NCBI RefSeq assembly: GCF_905171765.1
Contig: NC_053390.1
Location: forward strand, 578,486,471 to 578,550,470
Length of the DNA stretch: 64,000 bases
Source of the DNA: Bufo bufo
Taxonomy: Eukaryota; Chordata; Amphibia; Anura; Bufonidae
Direction: 5' to 3'
Under the pieces are notes generated by a model. The model saw only the letters and a program-made list of their open reading frames with translations, did no database searches and was not told the DNA's origin. A program made the translations under genes and the position numbers. Positions 30,976 through 42,769 of the stretch are shown here, one piece after another; the stretch's first letter is position 1; every line of letters starts with the position of its first letter.

Positions 30976-31610
30976 CAATAGTCTGACAGAGCTAAACCAG
31001 AAGGTCAAAACTTCACAGTGCCTGGCTTTTACCTCTAAAACTCAGCTTGCCTAGTCCCTTATGACAGCAATGGAAAATGGCCAGCTACTCAGTGCACAGG
31101 CTGGAAATTCCCAAAGTCTCTTAGTGTGAAATGGTTGTGCATTAACCCTTTCCACAATTCAGTGGCAATAAAGTGAAATAACAGGGCAAATGAACAGAAT
31201 ATATAATATAAAATGCAGTTCAATAGTATAAAACATTGTAAGTTCAAATAACAGGATAAATCACAGAGCATGTTAAACCCTCAAAGTGCACCAAAGTAGT
31301 GAGCTGTTGGCTTTGCATATTAGCAACAGGGGCAAATGTCCATAAATGCCCAGATTCCAAAGTACCCTTGCTCCAGATCATTATATATACTGCAAATTTC
31401 AAAGTTTAATGTTAGCATTACAAATGCTAATCATGATATTGTCTTTCACAACATTGCTTTATTCTGTTTTAGTATGCAGCAGTTACAACATTATCATGTC
31501 TTATTGTTTGTCAAGCTTGTCTTATTCGTTGTCATAAGATTATCAAAAGGTTATAGTACAAAGTCCAATGAAATTTGTCACAAACCTGTCAATTATACTG
31601 AAGAACATGA
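30976..31610. other. Unassigned sequence
   Basis: No gene recognised up to the hAT-like terminus at 31611. Confidence 0.3.
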
Positions 31611-32369
31611 TGAGATGAGCGAATTTTTAAAAAATTTGATTGGCAGGTTCGCCAATTTTTTGGGGAAAATTTAGCTTCGATCCAAATAAACTCGCGGCGA
31701 TTACGTTAAAAAACTATTTCCTGGCTGCAGAGAGCCTTTATAGGGGTGTAGAACACTTGTGCCTTGCTGTAACACGCATAGGGAGCCTGTTGTGGTAGTG
31801 AAATAATACTGTGAGTCAGTATGATATGCAGATGACAGGGGTCGCTCTTAGAATCACTGCATACTTCACTTATTTGGCCAGTCATGGGGCCAAAACTGAC
31901 CAAATAACTGAAGTATTAACTCAGCCTTACAGGTCGATGTTAGCATCAAGAAGAAGCGCACTACTTTTACACCCTTGTCAGCTGATTCCACATAGATGTC
32001 TACAGAACGTGTTCTATTAAACGCTTATACAAGTAGAGCCCCCCTGACAGAGTGGAGAGGATGTCAGCAGTAAGTTTGTGTTGATGTCACTGATTAATTT
32101 GCCCTTCCTCTGATCCGTCAGAACAATAACCCACAAAAAAACGATCCTGTCTGTGGAGTATACGCCTTCAATTGGTCAGCATTTGCTCAATAATCCATCA
32201 GTATTGCTAATGCCAAAAAAAACTGTAGTGGATCTAAAACAGAGATGACACGTAAATGGAATATTTGCATAACCTCTGTGTTTTGTACCCACTCCTGCTT
32301 TTGGCTATCAAATCATAAGCCAATTCTGATGGGACCATACGGGCCTTACAGCTGTCATGAAGTGGGGAG

Positions 32370-32740
32370 GGTGGGAACAGCATGAGAAGTCTACAGAGTG
32401 GACCTATGACATAGTGGTGAGGTGGAAGCAGCATGAGGAGACCACAGAGTGGCCCAATGACAGTCTGGAGTTGGCAGCAGTATGAGGAGGCCACTGAGTG
32501 GCACAATGACCAAGTCTGGAGGTGGCGGCAGCATGAGGAGACCACAGAGTGGCATAATAACAGAGTCTGGAGTTGGTAGCAGTATGAGGAAGCCGAGTGG
32601 CACAATTACCTTGTGTGGAGGTGGCACAATGACCTTGTGTGGAGTGCGGAGATGGCAGCAGCAGGATACCACAGAGTGGCAAGGTGACATAGTGAGGAGG
32701 TGGCAGCAGCATCAGGAGACCGCAAAGTGACCCGGTGACA
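32370..32740. repeat. 50-bp minisatellite, about 5-7 units
   Basis: GCAGCATGAGGAGACCACAG variants recur at about 32381, 32431, 32481, 32531 and 32582, then less regularly to 32740. The array lies between the hAT terminus and transposase 3' end, as in the other hAT copies here. Confidence 0.85.
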
Positions 32741-32917
32741 GAGTGGGGCGGTTGGTGGCCATACCAGTACCCGCTGACGAAGGTTTGTGAAAGAAGGAGC
32801 ACTTGGCATCAGATGTGTGGCATCAGTCGGGTGGCAGCATCAGAATAGTAGCTGAGGCAGTTAGCCAAAAGAAACCGGTCTCTTTTGTCAAAGTGTTGGT
32901 GTGGCACCATGGATGAT

Positions 32918-34115
32918 CTAGTCTGATGCATCAGGCATTGGTGGGTGGAAATCCTGGCTGATCCTCTCCTGATTCATCTTGACAAAGGTCAATCTCTCCA
33001 CATTTTGGGTGGACAGGAGAGTTCTTCTTGGGGTAACTATGGCCCCCGCCGCACTAAACACCCACTCTGATGCCACACTACTGGGCGGGCAGGACAGATT
33101 TTCAAGGGAAAACTCGGCCAGCTGGGGCCACAAATCCAGTTTGGCTGCCCAGTAGTCCAGCGGATCTTCAATGTGGGTTGGCAGGGTGCTGTCCAAGTAT
33201 TCCACCACATACTGGTTAAGGTCCTGCTCAAGATCTATCTGCTGCTGCTGGTGAGTAGTTTCTTCACTATGCGGGTAAGGAAAGCTGCTGCTGATAGAGC
33301 TGGTACTGCTCCTGCCACCTCACCCCTCCCTAGCAGCCATGGCAGTGGAATATGAGCGCCACAGGGCCCCCCCGGTCAGACCTGCGAGAGGATGGACGAT
33401 GATGGAAATAAGCAGCTGCTAACTACATAGGATGTCTCTGTAGTAGTTCACTTTGTCCTCCCTCACAGTGGGTGTAAAAAGGCCCCCATATATTTGTGGG
33501 CTGTCATGAGGAAATTTAATTAAACGTGGTCGACTCATCACATGTGTTGAATTCCTCTGAGATCCATGCCTCATCCATGCCCACTGTCGTGAGCTAGGCG
33601 AGTGCGCTTAACAGTTCTATGGCAAATTGTGCCAGCTCTGGCACAGGTCAAGCCTGCACACTCAGTAGTCCAGGGGTTCCTCATTTCTCAGAGTGTCCAC
33701 ATGGGCAGTTAACCCGATGTAGTCAGACACCTGTCGGTCTAGGCGCTCCCCGAGGCTGGATCCGGATGGGGACTGTCGATGGGTTGGCTGCAAGAATGAT
33801 CTCATATCTGAAGTGACCAACACATCTTCAAACCGCCCTCTTCTTGCATGTGCTGTTGGATTGGTACCCGCAACTGTTTCTCTGTGAGTGGAAATTCCTC
33901 TGCCAGCACCCCCAAAAGCAGAAGTCAAAATTTCTCGAAGTGCTGGTAACATGTCTGCCATTTTGTGTTTGTTTGTACCGGGGTCTAAGTACGTTGCCAC
34001 CCAGTACTGGTCCCGTGCCCTTTATTGCTCTTCAAACACTGGAGCATGAATGCCCCCATTTGCACTAAATTGGAAGCGGTGGAGTGGCCTGGCTCCTGAT
34101 CATCATCCAGGATAA
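32918..34115 (-). pseudogene. hAT transposase C-terminal region, decayed
   Basis: The last part (32918-33208) is a hAT dimerisation domain: YLDSTLPTHIED, LDLWPQLAEFSLE, VFSAAGAIVTPRRT and NVERLTFVKMNQ. The conserved catalytic Glu of the SERVFSAAG block reads as SEWVFSAAG, with Glu still present. Upstream at 33662-34000, VATYLDPG and HKMADMLP are readable after frame changes, and an acidic DDDQEP segment meets the CR1 insertion at 34115. It is closely related to the plus-strand copy near 60.4 kb, which shares YLDSTLPTHIED. Confidence 0.85.
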
Positions 34116-34185
34116 TAGAAACATAGAATGTGTCGGCAGATGAGAACCATTTGGCCCATCTAGTCTGCCCAATATACTGAATACT

Positions 34186-34645
34186 AAGTCATCCTATATA
34201 TATTCTCCCCAACTTTCTTTCTCTTTATTTATTTACTTGCATGCATATACATATATACCAATAAAAAAAATTTTTATTTTTTTTCTCAAATCCTAATTTT
34301 TATTATTTGTTTTTTATTAAAAATTTTTTATTTCTAAATTATATTTTCAAAGGGTAAGGGCGAGTGTATGGATACGCTGATTATACACGAGCTGTGTCAG
34401 ATCCATGAATGATGGACCTGTATACATGGATCTGACACAGCTAGTGTATAATCAGCGTATCCATACACTCGCCCTTACCCTTTGAAAATATCATTTAGAA
34501 ATAAAAAAAATTAAATTAAAAACAAATAATAAAAATTTGTATTTGAGAAAAAAAATAATAATAATTTATTGGTATATATGTATATGCATGCAAGTAAATA
34601 AATAAAGAGAAAGAAAGTTGGGGAAAATATATATAGGATGACTTA
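34186..34645. repeat. Large palindrome, arms about 225 bp
   Basis: The left arm from AAGTCATCCTATATATATTC is repeated in reverse complement up to ATATATAGGATGACTT near 34643. The arms meet around 34412 at CAGATCCATG and CATGGATCTG with a spacer of under 20 bp. Mismatches are few. No gene inside. Such a structure would form a long hairpin. Confidence 0.85.
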
Positions 34646-35715
34646 TTCTTCATAATAAGAGTGAGTCTGAACAAAACCGCATGAATGCCGCGGGAAAAAC
34701 TGCAGTTTTTTGTTTCAGACAACAGATTACATTAATGTAGACATACCTAATTAGATATATTGAAACAGATTGTTGGTACATTGCTAATGTTAGATAAATA
34801 TGTAATTTTGCCATCAGGATTGAAAATACTAGCTTGTAGATAAATAAGAAAAAAACGCACATACAAATAAATACAACATGGAGAATAAAAACGAAATATA
34901 TAGAGAAGTTGGGCGTTTCCGAAATCCACATCAGGTCTTGCGAAACAAGACCAAACTACACAGCAGGCAATGGTAATTTAATTACTAAAGACTATATAAA
35001 GAAAGCTAGAAGGGGGACTCATTACCACTGAGGAAGGGGTGATAACAGACCCCGAAATGCGTTTGGTGCTAAGACCCCCCCGATGGATATTGACTATCTG
35101 CTGAAGGACTGCATATACCCGAACTAACCCCGTCTAAATCAGAGACCCGACGCGCATCCCAACAGGACTTTCATCGGAGCACACTACGCTCACTTACAAA
35201 CAAGGTCCAGCGCGGAAGAGGGAGTCTGTAAACCTACCAAGCGCCGGCTCTTATATTCACGGAGCGGCGCCTGAGAGACAGAGGGGAACGGGACTATTAC
35301 AATATAGACCCGAATACGAAAATTCATAGTACCGGCACAGCAGCGGAGCACATTATTGCAGCTGAACAGTGAGTAAAGCGGGACGCCGCATAAGTAAATC
35401 ACTGTATCTTACAGCTGTTTTTCTATACCATTCCGTTTGGAGGAGATTTTTTACTGGGGTTGCCATATACCCTGAAGAGCGCATTCCAACCGAAGGTTGG
35501 ACGGACATCTGTTCAAAAGACTTTTATCCCCAATAATCAGAGGCTGTCACATTTTAGAGTGTTTATAACAGATATTTAAGAGTCTAGTTTTAACATCCGG
35601 ATTTTATGACGTATTGTTTTAATGTAATATGTTTATTTTATGAATTGTCTATATATGCTATATCTGTAATAAACTGTGAGGTTCCTATATAGAGAGAGTG
35701 CCCAGTATCTTTTTA
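34646..35715 (+). mobile_element. Penelope-like fragment with hammerhead-like motif
   Basis: A non-coding segment containing a hammerhead-like motif at 35028-35060. It ends in an AT-rich stretch with AATAAACTGTGAGG and GAGAGAGTGCCCAGTATC just before CR1 sequence resumes. I assign it to Penelope-like elements by its resemblance to the terminal region at 22.4-22.6 kb and to the insertion at 50043-51010. It has no reverse transcriptase. Confidence 0.5.
35028..35060 (+). ncRNA. Hammerhead-ribozyme-like motif 2
   Basis: CTGAGGA matches the CUGANGA core. Then comes a hairpin GGGGT-loop-ACCCC, then GAAATGCG. One extra A sits between core and stem. Stems I and III cannot be established by eye. Confidence 0.4.
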
Positions 35716-36705
35716 CTACTTCCTGATATTACTTTTAAACCTTTGCCTCTCTAATTTAAAACTATGTCCTCTTGTAGCAGTTTTTCTTCTTTTAAATATT
35801 CTCTCCTCTTTTACCTTGTTGATTCCCTTTATGTATTTAAAAGTTTCTATCATATCCCCTCTGTCTCGTCTTTCTTCCAAGCTATACATGTTAAGGTCCT
35901 TTAATCTTTCCTGGTAAGTTTTATCCTGCAATCCATGTACCAGTTTAGTAGCTCTTCTCTGAACTATCTCCAAAGTATCAATATCCTTCTGGAGATATGG
36001 TCTCCAGTACTGAGCACAATACTCCAAATGAGGTCTCACTAGTGCTCTGTAGAGCGGCATGAGCACCTCCCTCTTTCTACTGGTAATTGCTCTCCCTATA
36101 CACCCAAGCATTCTGCTAGCATTTCCTGCTGCTCTATGACATTGTCTGCCTACATTTAAGTCTTCTGAAATAATGACCCCTAAATCCCTTTCCTCAGATA
36201 CTGAGGTTAGGACTGTATCACTGATTTTATATTCTGCTCTTGGGTTTTTACGCCCCAGGTGCATTATCTTGCACTTATCAACATTTAATATTAGTTGCCA
36301 GATTTTTGACCATTCCTCTCGTTTTCCTAAATCCTTTTCCATTTGGTGTATCCCTCCAGGAACATCAACCCTTTTACAAATCTTCGTGTCATCAGCAAAA
36401 AGACACACCTTACCATCGAGGCCTTCTGCAATTTTGCTGATAAAGATATTAAACAATATGGGTCCCAGAACAGATCCCTGAGGCACACCACTAGTAACAA
36501 GACCATGGTCTGAATATACTCCATTGACTACAGCCCTCTGTTGTCTGTCCCTCAGCCACTGCCTAATCCATTCAACAATATGGGAGTCCAAGCCCAAAGA
36601 CTTTAATTTATTGATAAGCCTTCTATGTGGGACAGTATCAAAAGCCTTACTAAAGTCTAGATAAGCGATGTCTACTGCACCTCCGCCATCTATTATTTTA
36701 GTCAC
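35716..36705 (-). pseudogene. CR1-like reverse transcriptase, C-terminal two-thirds
   Basis: An open 329-residue frame: VDIAYLDFSKAFDTVPH (motif A), VTSGVPQGSVLGPILF (motif B), CLFADDTKI (motif C), SEERDLGVIISED, LMPLYRALVRPHLEYCAQYW, then the C terminus FKLERQRFKSNIRK. Upstream to 37303 more reverse-transcriptase sequence is present in shifted frames, including an LKERIVEHL block. It keeps all three RT catalytic motifs but lacks the endonuclease. It is one of two very similar copies here, so the family is young. Confidence 0.92.
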
Positions 36706-37303
36706 CCAATCAAAAAAATCTATTAGATTAGTTTGAGATGATCTCCCTGAAGTAAACCCATGCTGTTTTTCATCTTTTAATCCATGGGATTTTTAGATGT
36801 TCCACAATCCTCTCCTTAAGTATGGTTTCCATTAATTTCCCCACTATTGATGTCAGGCTTACTGGCCTATAGTTGCCCGATTACCCCCTACTACCTTTCT
36901 TGTAAATGGGCACAACATTTGCTAATTTCCAATCTTCTGAGACGACTCCTGTTGCCAGTGATTGGTTAAATAAATCTGTTAATGGTTTTGCTAGTTCACC
37001 GCTGAGCTCTTTTAATAGCTTTGGGTGTATCCCATTAGGCCCCTGTGACTTATTTGCATTAATTTTAGACAGCTGACTTAGAACCTCTTCCTCTGTAAAG
37101 ACACATGCATCAAAAGATTCATTAGTCTTCTTTCCTAACTAAAGTCCTTTTCCTTAATTTTCCTTTGTAAAAACTGAACAGAAGTATTCATTGAGGCAGT
37201 CAGCTAGTTCTTTATCTTCTTCCATATACCTGTATTCTTTTGTTTTTAATTTTGTAATTCCTTGTTTTAGTTTCCTTTTTTCATTTATGTATCTGAAGAA
37301 TGC

Positions 37304-38744
37304 CTTATCGCCTTTTTTTTCCTGACTGAGCTAATTTCTCTTCTGCCCTGGTCTCCTTGTTGTCCTCGGTCTCACCAGGGATCCCAGAAAAGTTTAAAGC
37401 ATGCTCTTCTTGCGCCTCCTCCGCCCCAGCACCATCCTCCTCTGACTCCTCTTCAGACTCCTGTAGACTTGTCTCAGATGGAGTAGCTGCCTGGGAGTTC
37501 ATCCAGCATTGCGACTTCCTCATCTTCCTGCTCTTCGACGGCTTGATCAATGACACGATGCAATGCACGCTCCAGAAAGAAGGTATAAGGTACGATGTCA
37601 CTGATTGTACCTTGGCTGCGACTGACCAGTTTGGGGATCTCATCAAATGGCCACTGAAGTCTTCATGCGTCGCGCATGAGCAGCCACTGGCGCGGTGGAA
37701 AAAAAAAAGAAGCTCCCCACTGTGTGCCAGAGATACATTCAGTTGCCGCTGAACGTAGGTATCCATATTGCCTCGGGATGCCCTTCTGGGAGAAATAATT
37801 ACTTCCGAGGACCTTCCATTGCGGTTTGCTAATGGCCACAAATTTTCTAAAGGCCTCCGAGTCCACCAGTTGTATGGCAGTAGTTGGAGGGCTAGCAGTT
37901 CCGACAAGCCAGCGGTCAAGAGGGTTATCCTCTCGAACATTTGGGCCATGGAATCCTGCCTTTTGCCAGATGAACGCGGCGATGGCACGATGGAAGTGGA
38001 GGACAAATGGGAGGAGACAGGAGAAGAAGAGGCAGGACGTGGAGCTTTGGGAGTGTGGCTTTGTGGGTTTTGACTGTGTTGTTCCCACTGGGCTCGGTGA
38101 TGGGAGGCCAGGTGCCTTCTTAAGGCAGTCGTCCCTAGGTGAGTGTTGGGCTTACCGCGACTTATGTGCTGACAGCACAGGCTTCTGATGGCAACACTAT
38201 TGTCAGCAGCGGACACGTTAAAAAAAACCCACAATTTGGAGCCATGTGCTGCGGTCCTGGGAGCGCCAGATGTGACCGTGCATGGTGGATGGCTGGCTCC
38301 AGATACATTAGCAGTCTGCTTTTTGCCTCCTGTGCACTGTAAGTTCTGCCTGATACTCCTCCTTCTCCTCCCTATCTGCTGCTTTGTCTCTCCCTCTGAA
38401 CTCCCCTGCTCTTCCTCTCTTGTGGGCACCCACGTGATGTCCTTCAACATGTAATCATCGTCACCTTCACCACCACTGACATTAGAGATCTCGGAGTGGG
38501 CGGAAACAGTGGGGACCACCCTCCTTGGGCTGATCTGGGAACTGTCATCAGACTGCTGGGTGGCGACCGTAGATAACACCTCTTCCTGATCCGATGCCAA
38601 GAATGGCTCTGAGTCGAGCGCATGTGATATGGTGGTGGTGTTGTCTTTAGGGGTGCACACAGCAGAGAGTGATGAGGAGGGTGCAGATAGAGTGCAGATA
38701 GAGAGGATGAGGAGGGTGCAGAATCGGAAGGCTGAGTGATCCAC
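37304..38744 (-). pseudogene. hAT transposase N-terminal region with BED finger, decayed
   Basis: The minus-strand frame has an acidic N-terminal region and then a BED zinc finger (SKLWVFFNVSAADN, two cysteines near CCQH, HLASHHRAQW). A shifted frame at 37663-38088 has LVDSEAFRKF and SNYFSQKGIP, the conserved blocks after the finger. The catalytic middle (first Asp, second Asp and CxxH block) is missing. An acidic ESEEESEEDGAG region meets the CR1 at 37303. The finger differs from that of the copy at 57.4 kb, so this N-terminal half and the C-terminal half at 32918-34115 may come from different hAT families. Confidence 0.75.
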
Positions 38745-39568
38745 TCAACCAAGTCTGGTGTCTCCTTTGATGTAATCACACGCACCTTCTGCAACTTCCC
38801 ACTTAGGCTCCGGCCTGTTGCACCTGCCCGACCCTAACACCCCTGCGGAATGGCCTGCGTCTTCCTCTGCCTGGTATATCACACTAGTAGAAATTATTTT
38901 CTCCAATAGCATTTTTCACTCTGTGTAGCTGCGGTAACACAGCAAAACCGCAAACAAATGCTGCACTACCCAAATGCGCTATATAGAAAGTATATTATTG
39001 GTATATCACACCCCTGCTTCAATCAGTTTTTTGGGGGGGGGCAACTTGTATATCACACCAGTAGAAATTATTTGTTCCAATAGCGTTTGTCACTCTGTGT
39101 ATCTGCGGTAACACAGCAAAACCACCAACAAATGCTGCACTATAATATACTTTCTATGTTAGAAAGTATATTATAAGTCTATCACATCCCTCAGTAAGTC
39201 ACACCTATCGATAGCACACCTATACCAGTCCTTAAAAGGACTTTTGTGGCCCTATTAGCTAGCGTTTGGTATCCCTAACAGTGGGTCCCTGCTCCACACA
39301 GAAACCTCTCCCTACACTGGCAAAAGACTGAATATAAAATGGCGGCCAGATCGGGTTTATTTATAAGGTAGGGGGTATGTCCATGTGCTGAAATGTCTCA
39401 ATTGGCTGTCCTGTACCACCTGATGGATGTGTCATGGGCCAAAGTTCTTCACAATGTAAAAGAATATGGCGCCGGCGGACATCGCCATATGTTCGCCGGT
39501 TCGACGAACCGTGAACGGGCAAAGTTCGCCGCGAAACGACTGCCGGACGAACCGCAAGACCATCTCTA
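38745..39568. other. hAT 5' flank, two diverged repeats and terminus
   Basis: Two diverged copies of a segment with TATATCACAC(T/C)AGTAGAAATT begin near 38874 and 39050. At the right, GAAC/GTTCG words (39480-39555) lead to CATCTCTA at 39561-39568, the complement of a TAGAGATG terminus. No 8-bp duplication partner was found. Confidence 0.6.
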
Positions 39569-39817
39569 GTGACTAATATATTTTTATTTTTGTACACAAA
39601 AAGGCCACTTAACGCTTTCATCACAAATAACTGCAACAGTGAAGTGTGTATATATTTTTCTTTCTATACTAAAATAGGCCAATACACTCTTTCGCCACAA
39701 ATGATTGCAACAGTGAAGTGCGTATATATTTTTTCTTTCTGAACTGAAATAGGCCACTAAACGCTGCAGCAGTGATGTGCGCATATATTTTTATTTCTGT
39801 ATTGAAATAGGCCACTT
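39569..39817 (-). repeat. 74-bp hAT subterminal repeats, left block
   Basis: Units with ACAAATAACTGCAACAGTGAAGTG and TATATATTTTTCTTTCTG about 74 bp apart. The array continues at 44297 beyond the BEL/Pao insertion. The same repeat occurs in opposite orientation at 56270-56590. Confidence 0.85.
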
Positions 39818-40039
39818 TCTACCTTACTATGGCACTAGCCAGCTACCTCCAAACAAACCCACTACTATACAGCTACAAACCAACACACCCTTGGACTGTA
39901 CGCCAGATCCAGTGTTGAACGCTTAGCACCATCCTATGTTATCAAGTCACTCAACATCAGTGTACCAGCCACTGCAACTAACTCTGTACCACCTGAAACT
40001 GTATACTCAAAGTCTGAAAACACATGTCACAGTTAGCTA

Positions 40040-41335
40040 AATACATGCTTCGCAGAGAACTCACTAGGATGGGCCTCACCATGTTTGATGACAAACCTGA
40101 AAATTACAGAGGCTGGAAATTCACCGATAAGATAAGATGCCTTTATTGTCACTGTACAATACAATGTAATACAATGTACAATACAATGAAATGTATTTAA
40201 AGCCACAATCAGCGAGCTAGACATCACTGCTGCAGAAGAACTGGATCTACTGATCAGGTGGCTAGGTCCCCAGTCTGCCGAACGTAGCAAGAGACTCAAA
40301 ACAGTTTACACTTCCAATCCTGCTGCAGATCTCGACACTTCTTGGGACAGACTTGAATGTAGCTTTAGCAGCTCTGAGGCCATCGAAGATGCCTTATTCA
40401 AAAGGTTGCAAGGCTTCCCAAGGATTACAGCTAAAGACAATCTAAAGCTTCAAGAACTCAGTGATCTTCTACTAGAGCTTCAACTTGCTAAAGCTGAAAC
40501 CCTCCTACCTGGGCTCAGTTACCTCGACACCCCTTGTGGCATGAACCCTATTGTCTTTAAGCTACCTTATGGAATTTAAGAAAAATGGGTTAGTCAGGGA
40601 TCAACTCACAATAAAAAATGCAGAGTTGCCTTTCCTCCTTTTTCCTACTTCTGTAACCCTCTCAGTCCACCTACTCCAGGACTTGCAAACACACGTATAA
40701 CGCACGAGACCGCAGGGGCCCAGTATCAGTATCAGTCTGGGAAAAACAAGAAACTTGAGGATCCAAATCGCCAATGTCCCATAGATAACAAGCCACATCA
40801 ACTTAAGAAATGCATCGGCTTCAGAAAGAAACCTGTACAAGAACGTAAGGAACTTTTAAAGGGATTGGAGTTTGTTTCATATGCTGTGCCTCCACAGAAC
40901 ACCTTGCAAAAGACTGTAAGGCTGTCATTAAATGCATGGAATGCGGTAGTGACAACCACATACAAGCCCTTCATCTGAACCAACACAACTCTACTCCATC
41001 CACAGACCTCCCTCCTGGGAAAAGCATGGTGGGGAGCACACTGAACGAACAGCTACCTCCACCCCAGTATTCCCTATATGCACTGAAGTCTGTGGGGAAG
41101 GACTTTGTGAGAAATCCTGTGCAAAGATATGCTTGGTTTGTGTACTGTATACACAAAGGGCCAACCTGAAAGGGCCATAAGACTGTCTATTATTCTTGAC
41201 AATCGGAGTAACCGATCTCTTGCAAGTATAAGGTTATTTGATCTGTTAGGCATAGCAGGAGATGCTTGTACCTTATACCCTAGGTACTTGTGCAGGCATT
41301 ACAGAAGTCTTGGGTAGAAGAGCCAGTGGCCTCGT
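40040..41335 (+). pseudogene. BEL/Pao gag and protease region, decayed
   Basis: Gag begins near MLRRELTRMGLTMFDDKP at about 40047. It is interrupted by a small insertion (about 40128-40194), then resumes with TISELDITAAEELDLL. A zinc-knuckle-like C-x2-C-H-C block precedes KCMECGSDNH near 40930. The protease-like A17/DUF1758 region is indicated by ILDNRSNRSLASIRLFDLLG at about 41200-41260. Several stops occur. Confidence 0.8.
40128..40194. mobile_element. Small insertion in BEL gag
   Basis: GATAAGATAAGATGCC with a TTTATTGTCACTGTACAATACA core and reiterated ACAATACAATG words interrupts the gag reading frame, which continues on both sides. A short MITE-like repeat; no family assigned with certainty. 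Confidence 0.55.
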
Positions 41336-41337
41336 AG

Positions 41338-42739
41338 TTGCTCCTCAATAGCAACATGGAAATACCCTTGCCTACTATCATCGAGTGTAATCAGATCCCA
41401 ACTAACAAGGATGAGATCCCCACTCCTGAAGCTGCCTTGCACCATTCTCACTTGAAGGACATAGCTAACCAAATACCAGCCTTTAAAGAAAATGCTGGTA
41501 TCCTGCTGTTACTCGGGAGAGCCGTTTTAAGGGTGCACAAGGTTCGCCATCAAATTAACGGCCCACAGGATGCACCTCACGCCCAGCGTCTGGATCTAGG
41601 CTGGGTCATCATAGGCAACTTCTGCCTTAGCAACGCCAGGAAACCTTTCTCAGTTTCTTCCTTTAAAACAAATGTTCTGTCAAATGGATGCACTACTTGT
41701 TTTCTATGACGACAACATCACTACAGTGTGAAAGAAAATCTGTGTGACAAAAGTACGCAAGAGCGCATCATACTAGATGATAGGAAAGCATTTATCTTCT
41801 GGGATGACAACATTGGTAGCACAGTGTTTTAGGTAACCACAAGAGACAACGAGTTAGCAACCACGCTTGAAGACAAAAAATTCTTGAGAACCATGAATAC
41901 AGACTTCTACCAAGATGAATCCAACAGCTGGGTGGCACCGCTACCATTCCGCACCCCAAGGAAGAGAATTCCAAATAATAGACAGCATGCAGATTTACGG
42001 TTCATCTCTTTAGAGCGCAACTTGAACCGGAAACGGGCGATGAAGAATCATTTTGTCAACTTTATGTAGAAGGTGTTTCAGAGAGATCATGCTGAGCCTT
42101 CACACCCTCTTACACAAGTATAGGAATGCTGGTACCTCCCGTGTTTTGGTGTCTACCATCCTCGCAAGCCTGATCAGATTAGGGTGGTCTGCGACTCAAG
42201 TGCTCGTCATGAAGGTGTTTCTCTCAATGACCAATCTTGTCACTGGGCCTGACCTGAACAACAACCTCATAGGAGTCTTACTCCACTTTAGACAAGAGCC
42301 TATTGCCATTATGACCGAGATCCAACAAATGTTTAATTGTTTCATCGTCCGCAAAGACAATAGAAACTTCCTCAGGTTCTGATGGTACCGCAATAATGAT
42401 GTCAACGATGAGGTTATAGACTATCGGATGAAAGTACACATTTTTGGTAATAATCCTTCCCCTGCATTTGTCATTTACGGACTGAGAAAAACAGCCCAAG
42501 ACGGCGAACAAGAGTTCGGGTCTGATGCACATCAATTTGTTGAAAAGAACTTCTATGTGGGTGACGGTCTCAAGTCTCTACCTACGGAAGAAAAAGCCAT
42601 CGACCTTCTCACCAGAACTCAGAACATGCTCGCTACTTCCAACCTCAGACTACACAAAATCATCTCCAACAGCAATGAGGTAATGAGAGCATTTCCTTCT
42701 GATCATGCTGTGTGCCAAGGATTTCCAACTAGGGTCTGA
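41338..42739 (+). pseudogene. BEL/Pao protease-RT region with altered catalytic motif
   Basis: At 41338-41709, LLLGRAVLRVHKVRHQINGP and RLDLGWVIIGN mark the region between protease and reverse transcriptase. At 42170-42380, shifted frames give GVSLNDQL-like, TGPDLNNNLIGVLL and IQQMFNCFIV (motif A area). At 42428-42739, MKVHIFGNNPSP is followed by KNFYVGDGLKSLPTEEKA: the expected YVDD catalytic block reads YVGD, so one of the two catalytic aspartates is lost. The reverse transcriptase is dead. Confidence 0.85.
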
Positions 42740-42769
42740 CCTTTCCCTCACACAACGCAGCCTTAGATT

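Larger units (their letters stand above)
31611..34115 (-). mobile_element. hAT element fragment: terminus, minisatellite and transposase 3' half
   Basis: Starts TGAGATGAGCGAATTTTT, close to the TAGAGATGAGCGAAT terminus seen at 55702. A subterminal region follows, then a 50-bp minisatellite (32370-32740) and transposase C-terminal coding remnants on the minus strand to about 34115, where a CR1-like LINE is inserted. The layout (terminus, minisatellite, transposase 3' end) parallels the hAT at 4181. The partner terminus is uncertain: neither 39568 nor 45286 shares the 8 bases that flank 31611. Confidence 0.7.
34116..37303 (-). mobile_element. CR1-like LINE inserted in hAT DNA, itself interrupted
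   Basis: The 3' tail at 34116-34185 (AGAAACATAGAATGTGTCGG) and the coding part at 35716-37303 belong to one minus-strand copy. It is nearly identical to that at 27750-28806. Between them lie a palindrome and a Penelope-like piece (34186-35715), which replaced roughly 120 bp of the 3' UTR. The copy is 5'-truncated at about 37303, where hAT coding resumes. No target duplication was recognised. Confidence 0.85.

Noticed and set aside
32404..32809. Leu/Cys-rich minus-strand frames over the 50-bp repeats
   Set aside because: Explained by the minisatellite; no domain and no conserved start.
31611..39568. One complete hAT element between these two termini
   Set aside because: The 8-bp flanks differ (GAACATGA versus GTGACTAA) and the two transposase halves look like different families.
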